Source of the DNA: Paenibacillus macerans
GTDB taxonomy: Bacteria > Bacillota > Bacilli > Paenibacillales > Paenibacillaceae
Reading direction: 5' to 3'
NCBI RefSeq assembly: GCF_023715465.1
Contig: NZ_JAMBOE010000016.1
Span: 62,001-126,000 of the forward strand
DNA length: 64,000 nt
Each line of letters starts with the position of its first letter. Positions within the stretch are counted from its first letter, which is position 1. A model generated the notes under the pieces. That model saw only the letters and a list, made by a program, of their open reading frames with translations. It had not been told where the DNA came from and did no database searches. Positions 25,848 to 33,621 of the stretch are shown in pieces. A program made the translations under genes and the position numbers.

Positions 25848-25851
25848 CGGC

Positions 25852-26418
25852 ATGTCGCCAAGAATCGGCCTTGACAGCACCGCCGTATTGATGGCCGCCG
25901 TAGAGGTGGCGAACGCCGAAGGAGCCGCTGCCGTCAGCATCTCATCGGTCGCCCGGAAGCTGGGGATCCGCCCGCCTTCCTTGTACAATCACGTCAGCGG
26001 GCTGGAGGAGATCCGCGCCGGGCTGGCCAAATACGCGCTGGAGCGGCTGTACGACCACATCGTGGGTGTGGTCGGAGACCTCAGCGGCGAACATGCCATC
26101 CGCCGCTTTGCCGACGCCTACCTCGCTTTCGCGCACGAGCACCCCGGGCTGTACGAGGCCGTGCAAATGGCCCCGGGCCCGGAGGACCGCCAGCTGCAGG
26201 AAGCCGGCAGCCGGCTCGTCGAGCTGACGCTGCGTTATCTCGGCAGCTATCCGCTGACCGAGGAGCAGGCGCTCCACACCGTTCGCGGCCTCCGCAGCCT
26301 CATACACGGCTTCGCTTCGCTGAAGCGGCAGGGAGGCTTCGGATTGCCGCTGGAGCTGCGGGACAGCCTGCATTTCAATCTCGACCTGCTGCTTGGGGGA
26401 CTGAAGCGGCTGGAATAG
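25852..26418 (+). CDS. TetR-family regulator (WHG-domain type)
   Basis: This 188-residue regulator has an N-terminal TetR helix-turn-helix (LMAAVEVANAEGAAAVSISSVARKLGIRPPSLYNHVSGLEEIRAGLA) with SLYNHV in place of the common YYHF. The C-terminal ligand domain has the WHG-type pattern: FAHEHPGLYEAVQMAP and VRGLRSLIHGFASLKRQGGFG. The ATG at 25852 follows GGGAGGTG by 7 bases; longer in-frame extensions overlap the MBL gene and are not needed. It probably represses its own operon through the palindrome at 25058. Confidence 0.87.
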   Translation: MSPRIGLDSTAVLMAAVEVANAEGAAAVSISSVARKLGIRPPSLYNHVSGLEEIRAGLAKYALERLYDHIVGVVGDLSGEHAIRRFADAYLAFAHEHPGLYEAVQMAPGPEDRQLQEAGSRLVELTLRYLGSYPLTEEQALHTVRGLRSLIHGFASLKRQGGFGLPLELRDSLHFNLDLLLGGLKRLE

Positions 26419-26599
26419 AGATTCTTCCGTCATTCCATCCATTGACAACCTTCCGGGGGACGGTGATAATTTAGGCATAAACCAGTGGATTGCTCCTGAA
26501 GTAGCCGGCCGTAACAGGTTTCAGCCTAACTGGTGACTGGAGATTGCGGCTTGTTTAGAGGCCTGCTTGCGGCTTGCTTGTGGTTTGTGTAACATTCTA

Positions 26600-26900
26600 A
26601 CATTTTAACGGATCGCAGCATTTATTTCGGTGAAACCAGTACATTTTCTAGTCACAACTATTCTAACGGTTGCCACAAGCGCTATTTGCTCCAAAAACGT
26701 TGATTTCAAATTGTAACGGTTGCCATGGCGCTTATTTCACGGAAATCCGGCTACTTTTGCTTAGATTCAGGCAAATAACGGCACCCACAACCGTTAGAAT
26801 TTAGAAAAGGTCTTTTTTCGGAAAATAGCCGCTGCTACAACCGTTAGATTCCCGGGTAGCTTTTACGGGAAATCCTGAGCTAAAGTTAATGCAACTAAGC
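26600..26900. repeat. Cluster of TAACGGTTG motifs in direct and inverted order
   Basis: TAACGGTTG occurs at 26664-26672 and 26714-26722, each followed by GCCA and a GCGCT/GCGCTTATTT stretch. The inverse CAACCGTTA occurs at 26788-26796 and 26838-26846. The 26419-27056 gap otherwise shows only a GTCCGTTAG motif near 26908 and no gene. Confidence 0.65.
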
Positions 26901-27056
26901 TCACCCAGGTCCGTTAGCGAAGTCTTAAAATAAAGGACACCGCCCCGGTACAGGCCGGTACCTCCCGAATACGCGTCAATGCTAAACCGGATTGGAAGCT
27001 GACTCGGTATTGGAGCTGTTTGCCGGCGAGGTTGAGAAGAAGTGAGGTGAAACATG

Positions 27057-27323
27057 ATGGGAAAGAAAAAAGGGCAACGCCCCGCAGCAGCGGCAGCGGC
27101 GTCCTCTGCGGATAAACCGGCAACGCTGAAAGACTTGCTCGGCGCAGGCACGATCGCCAAGCTGAAAGCTCAGGCCGAAGAGCTGAAGAAAGAAGAGGAA
27201 GATCGCAAGACGCAGGCTCGCATTCAGGCCGAAGCAGCGCGCCGAGCCGAGCAAAAGCGGCTGGACAACGACTTCGAGCATTTGCTGAATACGAGCGAAA
27301 TGGACTGGCACAAGTTTAAATGA
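27057..27323 (+). CDS. Small charged protein, DUF3886 (YqkE-like)
   Basis: This 88-residue protein is soluble. It starts with a basic and alanine-rich stretch (GKKKGQRPAAAAAA), followed by LKDLLGAGTIAKLKAQAEELKKEEEDRKTQ, which is likely a long helix or coiled coil, and ends NTSEMDWHKFK. This is the pattern of DUF3886 proteins of Bacillota, of unknown function. GTGAGGTG precedes two adjacent ATGs (27054, 27057). Confidence 0.8.
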   Translation: MGKKKGQRPAAAAAASSADKPATLKDLLGAGTIAKLKAQAEELKKEEEDRKTQARIQAEAARRAEQKRLDNDFEHLLNTSEMDWHKFK

Positions 27324-27374
27324 TGAAGTTTAGGCGATAAGGGATTTATTTATAAGCGCATTTATAAGCGGGGT

Positions 27375-27746
27375 GTGACGGAGCGGGTGGATCATTTGTG
27401 GCTGTGGATCGTGTTTTTTCTGGTCATCGTAGGGCTCGGTATGTTCAACCAACAATTCAAATATTCGGCCAGGCTGCGGGAAAACTATGAGGAGCTGAGC
27501 GCTTTGGCCGAGCGTACCCGGAAAGGCCGCACGACCAAGGCGGACTTGAGGCGTTGGGATGCTGGGCTGAAGCGTCTCGAGAAACATCCGAGCGAATACA
27601 ACAAGCTGGATCGGGAGATCCGCCTTCGGGAAGCTTATGTCCGCTATCTGGAGCAGCATTATCCGGAGGATGAGCGGCTGCCGCAGCTGCGGGAAGCGGC
27701 CGGATTTCAAAAAGACTCGGTCTGGGGCATCAAATTCAAATCCTGA
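27375..27746 (+). CDS. Hypothetical membrane-anchored protein
   Basis: This ~120-residue protein is not recognised. It has one N-terminal membrane helix (LWLWIVFFLVIVGLGMF) followed by a charged helical domain with many Glu/Arg pairs (LRENYEELSALAERTRKGR, LDREIRLREAYVRYLEQHYPEDERLP), probably cytoplasmic coiled coil. The start is uncertain: GTG at 27375 or 27387, or TTG near 27396, all behind a weak GGAG-like site. It follows the DUF3886 gene by about 50 bases on the same strand. Confidence 0.6.
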   Translation: MTERVDHLWLWIVFFLVIVGLGMFNQQFKYSARLRENYEELSALAERTRKGRTTKADLRRWDAGLKRLEKHPSEYNKLDREIRLREAYVRYLEQHYPEDERLPQLREAAGFQKDSVWGIKFKS

Positions 27747-27820
27747 CTGGGCTTTGACAACCAAGCCAGGTCCGTGTTACCCTTAATTAGTCCAAAACTT
27801 TTGACATTTGGGTGATGCCC

Positions 27821-28012
27821 ATGAACAATAAAATCAAGCAGTTCCGCAAGCGGCTGGGGTTAACCCAGCAGCAGCTGGCCGCCGCCTGCGGCGTTGCCAG
27901 ACAGACGATCAACAGCGTCGAAAACGACCGGTACGATCCAACGCTGGAGCTTGCGTTCAAGCTTGCGTTTATTTTGCAGACGAAGGTGGATGAATTGTTT
28001 ATTTATGAGTAA
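27821..28012 (+). CDS. Xre-type HTH regulator
   Basis: This 63-residue protein is a single Cro/CI helix-turn-helix domain: MNNKIKQFRKRLGLTQQQLAAACGVARQTINSVENDRYDPTLELAFKLAFIL, with no effector domain. It belongs to the small YgzD/YvaO-like group. The start is the ATG at 27821, with an alternative GTG at 27812. TTGACA at about 27800 may be its -35 box, but no matching -10 fits. Its last codons overlap the start of the peptide deformylase gene (ATGAGTAA), so the two are translationally coupled. Confidence 0.8.
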   Translation: MNNKIKQFRKRLGLTQQQLAAACGVARQTINSVENDRYDPTLELAFKLAFILQTKVDELFIYE

Positions 28013-28586
28013 ATTCAATAGCGACTATTTCATTACGATGGATGACATCGTTCGCGAAGGAGCGCCGATTCTGCGCGTTGTGACCGAGCCGGTCAGCATT
28101 CCCCCCACCGAGGAGGACCGCGGGGAAATGGCGGCGATGCTGCGCTTTCTCAAAAACAGCCAGGACCCGGAAACGGCGAAAAAATACAAGCTGCGCGCGG
28201 GCGTAGGTTTGTCGGCCAATCAAATCGGCCTGAACAAGCGGATGTTTGCCGCCCTGCTGACCGATGATCAGGGGCAGGACCGGGAAATCGCCATGTTCAA
28301 CCCGAAAATCGTCAGCCATTCGACCGCGATGATTTACCTGCCGGAAAGCGAAGGCTGCCTGTCGGTGGACCGCCCGGTGCAGGGCTTTGTGCCGCGTTAC
28401 GAGAAGATCCAGGTCAAGGCTTACGATGAACAGGGGAACGAGGTCAAAATGCGGTTCAAAGGCTTTGACGCGATCGTCATGCAGCACGAAATCGACCACC
28501 TGAACGGCATGATGTTTTACGATCATATCAATCAAGAGCACCCGTTTAAGCTGCCGAGCGGCGTGCAGATTTCCAGTCTGTATTAA
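28005..28586 (+). CDS. def: Peptide deformylase
   Basis: This 193-residue enzyme removes the formyl group from new proteins. All three metalloprotease motifs are present: GVGLSANQIG, EGCLSV (metal Cys) and QHEIDHLNG (two metal His plus catalytic Glu). The length and the insert before the first motif fit the type II enzymes of Gram-positive bacteria. The ATG at 28005 overlaps the stop of the Xre-type regulator and follows GGTGGA; the upstream part of the frame is not coding. A ribosome-linked operon partner is absent, which makes the coupling with a DNA-binding protein unusual. Confidence 0.93.
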   Translation: MSKFNSDYFITMDDIVREGAPILRVVTEPVSIPPTEEDRGEMAAMLRFLKNSQDPETAKKYKLRAGVGLSANQIGLNKRMFAALLTDDQGQDREIAMFNPKIVSHSTAMIYLPESEGCLSVDRPVQGFVPRYEKIQVKAYDEQGNEVKMRFKGFDAIVMQHEIDHLNGMMFYDHINQEHPFKLPSGVQISSLY

Positions 28587-28611
28587 AGGAATCAAGAACG
28601 GAGGAGTTCAT

Positions 28612-29286
28612 TTGTCAACGACATCGATTGCCGCCATGGTCGACCATACCTTGCTGAAGGCGGAAGCGGGACAAGCAGCCATTCTCAAGCTGGCTGAAGA
28701 AGCGAAGCAATACGGATTCGCTTCGGTTTGCGTCAATCCGGTTTGGGTGGAAACGGCCGCGGAGGCGCTAAAAGGCTCACCGGTTAAAGTATGCACGGTC
28801 ATCGGCTTTCCGCTCGGCGCATCGGCGCCGGAAGTGAAAGCGTTCGAAGCGGCCCATGCGATCCGTCAGGGGGCCGGCGAGGTCGACATGGTCATCAATG
28901 TCGGCGCTTTAAAAGACGGGAACGACGAACTGGTCGCCCGCGATATCGCCGGCGTCGTAGAGGCCGCAAAAGGCAAGGCGCTGGTGAAGGTCATCATTGA
29001 GATCTCCCTGCTGACGGAGGAGGAAATCGTCCGCGCCTGCCGGCTTTCCGTTTCGGCCGGGGCCGACTTCGTCAAGACGTCGACCGGGTTTTCGACGGGC
29101 GGAGCCACGGTGGAAGCGGTGGCGCTCATGCGCAAAACGGTTGGACCGGACATGGGCGTAAAAGCTTCCGGCGGTGTCCGCACGCTGGCCGACGCGGAGG
29201 CGATGATTCAAGCCGGAGCTACGCGCCTCGGCACGAGCGCAGGCGTGGCAATCGCCCAAGGCCAAAGCGGCGCGAGCGACTATTAA
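28612..29286 (+). CDS. deoC: Deoxyribose-phosphate aldolase
   Basis: This 224-residue TIM-barrel aldolase converts 2-deoxyribose-5-phosphate to glyceraldehyde-3-phosphate and acetaldehyde in deoxynucleoside breakdown. The Schiff-base Lys155 lies in DFVKTSTGFSTGGAT, and MVDHTLLKAEA, VCVNPVWV and VKASGGVRTLADAEAMIQAGATRLGTSAGV are all intact. A TTG start follows GGAGGAG by 5 bases. It begins 25 bases after def. The typical partners deoR, nupC and pdp are not nearby. Confidence 0.95.
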   Translation: MSTTSIAAMVDHTLLKAEAGQAAILKLAEEAKQYGFASVCVNPVWVETAAEALKGSPVKVCTVIGFPLGASAPEVKAFEAAHAIRQGAGEVDMVINVGALKDGNDELVARDIAGVVEAAKGKALVKVIIEISLLTEEEIVRACRLSVSAGADFVKTSTGFSTGGATVEAVALMRKTVGPDMGVKASGGVRTLADAEAMIQAGATRLGTSAGVAIAQGQSGASDY

Positions 29287-29333
29287 GCAAGGCGGCTGCT
29301 GACGAGAGTGCGCAGGACAACAAGCGATAATAC

Positions 29334-29380
29334 AGGGGGCTATTCCCAAGCGACCGCGGGAATCAGCGCCCTTTTTTGCG
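29334..29380 (+). terminator. Intrinsic terminator after deoC
   Basis: GGGGGCTATTCCC pairs imperfectly with GGGAATCAGCGCCC and is followed by TTTTTT. Confidence 0.8.
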
Positions 29381-29417
29381 TAGGCGTTTAGGAAATTTTC
29401 AACTTTGTTACCCCGGG

Positions 29418-29510
29418 TTGAACTTTTTTGATAACCCGTTTCCCGGTCTCGCCGAAGGGGAACCGCTGCTGGAGAATGCCTATTTTGTGCGGAAATTCAA
29501 GGGGATGTAA
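29418..29510 (+). pseudogene. Short coding-like fragment (30 residues)
   Basis: A frame from TTG 29418 to TAA 29510 reads NFFDNPFPGLAEGEPLLENA and ends VRKFKGM. Codon choice and composition look like the C-terminus of a real protein, but no ribosome site precedes the TTG and an in-frame stop lies just upstream. I do not recognise the parent. It may be the tail of a deleted gene, or a small gene. Confidence 0.3.
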
Positions 29511-29636
29511 ATAAAATATATAATTCAGATAAAAATTATCGGATTTCCTATTTTCAAACGTCATGAGATGTGAGAGAATATGAAAAAAACATCGTCATCT
29601 CATCATTATCGAGCGATTTGAAGGAGGAATTTGTCC

Positions 29637-30929
29637 ATGTCTGAAGAGCGTCAATACGCCCCCGAAACCTTGGCGATCCATGCCGGGCAGGAAATCGATC
29701 CGACCACGTATTCCCGGGCGGTGCCGTTGTACCAAACGACTTCCTACGGTTTTCGCGACACCGAGCACGCCGCCAATTTGTTCGGCCTGAAAGAATTCGG
29801 AAACATCTACTCCCGCATTATGAATCCGACAACCGATGTGTTGGAGAAACGGGTGGCGGCGCTCGAGGGAGGAGCCGGCGCGCTGGCGACGGCTTCCGGT
29901 CAGGCGGCGATCACGTTCTCCATTTTGAATATCGCCGGCGCCGGGGATGAGATCGTGTCATCGACTACGCTGTACGGCGGCACCTTCAATTTGTTCTCGA
30001 CGACGCTGCCGAAGCTAGGCATCAAGGTCAACTTCGTCGATTCCTCGAACCCGGACAATTTCCGCGCGGCCATCACGGACAAAACGAAAGCACTTTACGC
30101 CGAAACGCTCGGCAACCCGAAGGGCGACGTGCTCGATATCGAAGCGGTGGCGGCGATCGCCCATGAGCACGGGATTCCGCTGATCGTCGACAATACGTTC
30201 CCGAGCCCTTATCTGCTGCGCCCGATCGATTTTGGCGCGGACGTCGTCGTGCATTCGGCCACGAAGTTCATCGGCGGGCACGGTACGTCCATCGGCGGGA
30301 TCATCGTCGACAGCGGCAAATTCGACTGGTCGGCGAGCGGCAAATTCCCGGGACTGACGGAGCCGGACCCGAGCTATCACGGTATCGTCTACACGGATGC
30401 CGTCGGCCCGCTGGCGTACATCATCAAAGCACGCGTCCAATTGCAGCGCGACCTTGGCGCTCCGCTGTCGCCGTTTAACGCCTGGCTGCTGCTGCAGGGG
30501 CTGGAAACGCTGCATTTGCGCGTCGAACGCCACAGCCAAAATGCGTTGAAAGTGGCGCAGTATCTGGAAGCCCACGACAAGGTGGAGTGGGTCAGCTATG
30601 CCGGGCTGCCGAGCCATGAATCTTACCAGCTTGCGCAAAAATATTTGCCGAAAGGACAGGGCGCGATCCTCACCTTCGGCATCAAGGGCGGCGTAGAAGC
30701 CGGGCGCAAGCTGATCGAAAATGTGAAGCTGTTCTCACACCTGGCCAATGTCGGGGATTCGAAATCACTCATCATTCATCCGGCCAGCACGACGCACCAG
30801 CAGCTTTCGGAAGAGGAGCAGCTGGCCGCCGGCGTCAATCCGGAACTGGTCCGCCTGTCCGTCGGCACGGAGTCGATCGATGATATCCTGTACGACCTGG
30901 AGCAGGCGATTGCCGCCAGCCAGAGATGA
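29637..30929 (+). CDS. metY: O-acetylhomoserine sulfhydrylase
   Basis: This 430-residue PLP enzyme makes homocysteine from O-acetylhomoserine and sulfide in methionine synthesis. It has the Cys/Met-metabolism fold: YSRIMNPTTDVLEKRVAALEGGAGALATASGQAA, LIVDNTFPSPYLLRP, the PLP lysine Lys210 in HSATKFIGGHGTS, and the C-terminal IIHPASTTHQQLSEEE and VRLSVGTESIDDI. The long insert typical of MetY rather than MetB is present. The ATG at 29637 is chosen because AAGGAGGA lies 8 bases upstream. I see no S-box or T-box in the leader, only a short hairpin (29563-29570 with 29596-29603). Confidence 0.93.
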   Translation: MSEERQYAPETLAIHAGQEIDPTTYSRAVPLYQTTSYGFRDTEHAANLFGLKEFGNIYSRIMNPTTDVLEKRVAALEGGAGALATASGQAAITFSILNIAGAGDEIVSSTTLYGGTFNLFSTTLPKLGIKVNFVDSSNPDNFRAAITDKTKALYAETLGNPKGDVLDIEAVAAIAHEHGIPLIVDNTFPSPYLLRPIDFGADVVVHSATKFIGGHGTSIGGIIVDSGKFDWSASGKFPGLTEPDPSYHGIVYTDAVGPLAYIIKARVQLQRDLGAPLSPFNAWLLLQGLETLHLRVERHSQNALKVAQYLEAHDKVEWVSYAGLPSHESYQLAQKYLPKGQGAILTFGIKGGVEAGRKLIENVKLFSHLANVGDSKSLIIHPASTTHQQLSEEEQLAAGVNPELVRLSVGTESIDDILYDLEQAIAASQR

Positions 30930-30956
30930 TCGGACATATCAAATCGGATTTTATGG

Positions 30957-30989
30957 TGGAGAAGGGCTTATAGCTGGCCCTTCTCCAAT
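30957..30989. terminator. Hairpin shared by metY and the ISL3 remnant
   Basis: TGGAGAAGGGC pairs with GCCCTTCTCCA around TTATAGCTG, followed by ATTTCT. The stop codon of the minus-strand ISL3 remnant lies in its loop. Confidence 0.6.
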
Positions 30990-31755
30990 TTCTCGATCAA
31001 GGTGGAAAAATCGATTCCCAGCAAGATTATTTCTTCTGGCTCACGAACAACTCCAATAGGTGGCATATTAAACATCGGGAAGTTTTCCTCCCGTAGATCG
31101 TAGCTATCAAACCTCCTCTGGTACTTAGGCTTACGTTGCTTTTTAAGTCCCTCTGTAAAGAGTATTTTGGCTCGTAGGGCTTCAAAAGAGTATCCCCTGC
31201 CTAAACGATTAATGACTCGAATAAGGCTGTTTAGAGACTCCGTATAAGCGTTTGTAATGCGATGGTCGAAGTAGGCGAATATTTCCTCTTCGGTATTTCG
31301 TTAATCCCAAGCCAATTAGGAGTTTCAAATCGATGCGTTTCTTTAAGACGATTGATGTAATTACGAAAGATGTTACGTATCGTTTTTTCATGCAATCCAA
31401 CATCCTCGGATATGCTGACAAACGTGCGTTTAAGGCTTTGTTTCTCTATATAAGACAATAATCGTTTGGTACAGTTTCGCTTTTCGTCTATGGTGTGGTC
31501 TAAGTGTTCCCAAAAGGTTCGATTGCAGTCTCTACAGCGATACCTCTGACGCTTTATAAGAAGGCCTACACGCTTGCCGTGAATAGGCAAGTCCATACAG
31601 ATCTGTTCCCTGATATCGTGTTTGTAGAGGTTGGCTATACATCCACAATGAGGGCAAGCCAAAGGTGGAGAGTTCGTCACCACTTGTATTAGAAAACCAA
31701 ATTCATTCTCACTAATACTTAGGATGTTGAATTTTGAAAGATTTAGAATATCCAT
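30968..31755 (-). pseudogene. ISL3-family transposase, internally deleted and frameshifted
   Basis: The N-terminal part (~150 residues from 31755) shows the ISL3 zinc-ribbon (ACPHCGCIANLYKHD, YRCRDCNRTFWE) and helix-turn-helix region (SISEDVGLHEKTIRNIF), reaching the start of the catalytic domain at WLGINEI. Near 31290 the frame shifts and jumps directly to the C-terminal end (EEIFAYFDHRITNAYTESLNSLIRVINRLGRGYSFEALRAKIL, ending at 30968). Most of the catalytic DDE region, perhaps 150-200 residues, is missing. It is dead and lies flush against the MFS gene stop. Confidence 0.85.
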
Positions 31756-31774
31756 ATGAATTTCTTCTATGCAT

Positions 31775-32965
31775 TTATGATGCAAACTCCTTCTTTGTTT
31801 TCGCGTGACTGGTCAAAATACCGCTGAATATGAAAGATAACAACGAACCGGCAAAGCATATAGCCGCAAACATGCCTACGGCGGAAAAACCGTTAAAAGT
31901 CGCGTAAATCAGGCCTGCGACCCAAGAACCGAGCGTTGTCGCAGCGTACATGATTGAATTGGCCAAGCTGGAGATCGTGCCGCGGATGGTTGGATTTAAT
32001 GAATTCAGCATTCCCAATATTAGGGGAAAAGCGATCCCCATATTAACGAATATGAAAAAGTAAACACTTTCGAAAGCCGCAACTGATGGCAAGTGAGGCA
32101 AAACAATAAAACATGCGATAGAGACAAGAAAGCCCACAACCAGCGTATTGAAACGGTTTAACGTTTTGATCACATAGGCACCGCCGAAGCTCCCGACTAT
32201 ATTCCCGAGACCAAGAAAAAACATCACGTACCCCGCTTGATCAATTGAAAGGTAAAAGCGATCCGTCACCCATTTTCCAATGAAAGAAAAGGCAGCAAAG
32301 AATCCACATTGAAATAAGAAATGAGCGAGGAAAGCCTTTCTCGCCATTCGGCTATTCAATAGTGGGATGTATCTGCTGAAAATCGGAATCTTGGTTTTTT
32401 GGCCTTGATTCGGTTTCATTTCGGGCAAAGCATAGAAGATGAATACTGCTACCAATAATGCACATGCACCGATTGTAAAAAAAGGATAATACCAATGGGT
32501 TGAGGCAAGCAGACTTCCAATAGGGATGCCGAACGCTTGGGAAGCAGCCAAGCCTGCCATGACGATTCCTGATACTTTGGCGATTTTTGACGTTGGAAAC
32601 AGAGTAGGGATCGAGGCCCAGACTTGAGGCGCCGTAAATGCTGCGCTGACTCCGGCTAAAAAACGGAAGAAGAACATCGACCAAAAACCTGTGGCAAAGC
32701 CGCATAACATGGTTGAAACCGAGAAGCAGATCATGCCGGAAAGCATTACTTTTTTGCGATCCCATCCATCGGAAAGCGGTCCAGCAATCAGTGCAAAAAT
32801 GGCATAACCTAAAGCATAAGACCCCACCATCCAACCGGAATATTCGGTCGGGATATGAAACAGGTCCTGAAGAGTGGGGATGAGCGGAGAAATCAAAAAC
32901 GTATCCGTACCAATAACAAACATGATGAGGAAAAATAAAGCAGTTAATTTGATCATTCTATTCAC
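31775..32965 (-). CDS. MFS exporter (AraJ/DHA1-like)
   Basis: This 396-residue transporter has twelve helices and the loop-2/3 signature AGPLSDGWDRKKVM. RFLAGVSAAFTAPQVWASIPTLF and GIVMAGLAASQAFGIPIGSLLA match the DHA1 drug-efflux/arabinose-exporter group. It starts 64 bases after the ArsR gene, behind AAGGGTGA, and forms an operon with it. The base composition is clearly more AT-rich than flanking genes, consistent with transfer. The broken ISL3 transposase abuts its 3' end, but the coding frame ends cleanly. Confidence 0.87.
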   Translation of the reverse strand: MNRMIKLTALFFLIMFVIGTDTFLISPLIPTLQDLFHIPTEYSGWMVGSYALGYAIFALIAGPLSDGWDRKKVMLSGMICFSVSTMLCGFATGFWSMFFFRFLAGVSAAFTAPQVWASIPTLFPTSKIAKVSGIVMAGLAASQAFGIPIGSLLASTHWYYPFFTIGACALLVAVFIFYALPEMKPNQGQKTKIPIFSRYIPLLNSRMARKAFLAHFLFQCGFFAAFSFIGKWVTDRFYLSIDQAGYVMFFLGLGNIVGSFGGAYVIKTLNRFNTLVVGFLVSIACFIVLPHLPSVAAFESVYFFIFVNMGIAFPLILGMLNSLNPTIRGTISSLANSIMYAATTLGSWVAGLIYATFNGFSAVGMFAAICFAGSLLSFIFSGILTSHAKTKKEFAS

Positions 32966-33028
32966 CCTTTGTAGTTAGTTCTATAGTTCAAAGATTATTG
33001 AACTAATGAATAAAAAAAGAATTTCTTT

Positions 33029-33319
33029 CTACAACGTATCCAGAAATCCAGGTAAGTAAGTTTGAAATGTCTCCAAATCGATGCTCATATACTTCGTTTG
33101 AGCTTCTTTTCGTACCTTGATCAATTTCGCCTCCTTTAAAGTACGCAAGTGATACGAAGTATTCGATTTCGTAGTATCGCGAATGTCTCCTACTTCTCCA
33201 CAATTCATCTCCTTCCTGCTGGTGTATAGAGCTCGTATGATGTCCAATCTTGTTTCATCGGCTAATGCCTTGAATATTTTGACTCTGAGTTCATCATTTA
33301 TTATTTTTTGAGTAGTCAT
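33029..33319 (-). CDS. ArsR-family regulator of the MFS exporter
   Basis: This 96-residue winged-helix protein reads LRVKIFKALADETRLDIIRALYTSRKEMNCGEVG, then TKSNTSYHLRTLKEAKLIKVRKEAQTKYMSI. The two-cysteine metal box of classical ArsR is absent; only one Cys lies in helix 3 (NCGEV), so it may sense an organic ligand or stress. No good ribosome site precedes the ATG, which lies close behind the promoter, so the message may be nearly leaderless. It most likely represses itself and the exporter. Confidence 0.87.
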   Translation of the reverse strand: MTTQKIINDELRVKIFKALADETRLDIIRALYTSRKEMNCGEVGDIRDTTKSNTSYHLRTLKEAKLIKVRKEAQTKYMSIDLETFQTYLPGFLDTL

Positions 33320-33325
33320 AAAACC

Positions 33326-33353
33326 ATTGTACTAAGATATCGCTACAAATCAA
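33326..33353 (-). promoter_or_regulatory. Promoter of the ArsR-MFS operon
   Basis: On the minus strand TTGATT (33353-33348) and TACAAT (33331-33326) are 16 bases apart, with the ATG following 7 bases later. Confidence 0.55.
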
Positions 33354-33438
33354 GTCTTTAGAAAAAAAATATCACCATATTCTCCGATTTATAAGTGAAA
33401 TGTTTTGATTTTGTCTCCATCATAAAATCCGAATACCC

Positions 33439-33509
33439 GCAAAATGTAAAACGGACACAGATGCACTTATTTACCTCAAATCGGCCCGGATGAACGGGTT
33501 TAGAGCGAG
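33439..33509. repeat. Dispersed intergenic repeat, copy 2
   Basis: It matches 942-1010 with a few changes: GCAAAATGTA, ACGGACACAGATG, TATTTACCTCAAATCGGCCC, GGGTTTAGAGCGAG. It fills much of the gap before the lipoprotein gene; the rest of 33320-33606 is AT-rich with nothing recognised. Confidence 0.75.
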
Positions 33510-33621
33510 CCACATCCTTATTATGAAACAAATGGCAGCGCAGTCGCGTTTAAATTGTAGACAGCGTAGAGCTTAATGAATCCTTGAGGTTGTTTGCACA
33601 CGTTTTGAGGAGGTTGTTTTT

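Noticed and set aside
29400..29636. Search for an S-box or T-box riboswitch before metY
   Set aside because: None of the hallmark motifs is present; only a short 8-bp hairpin was found.
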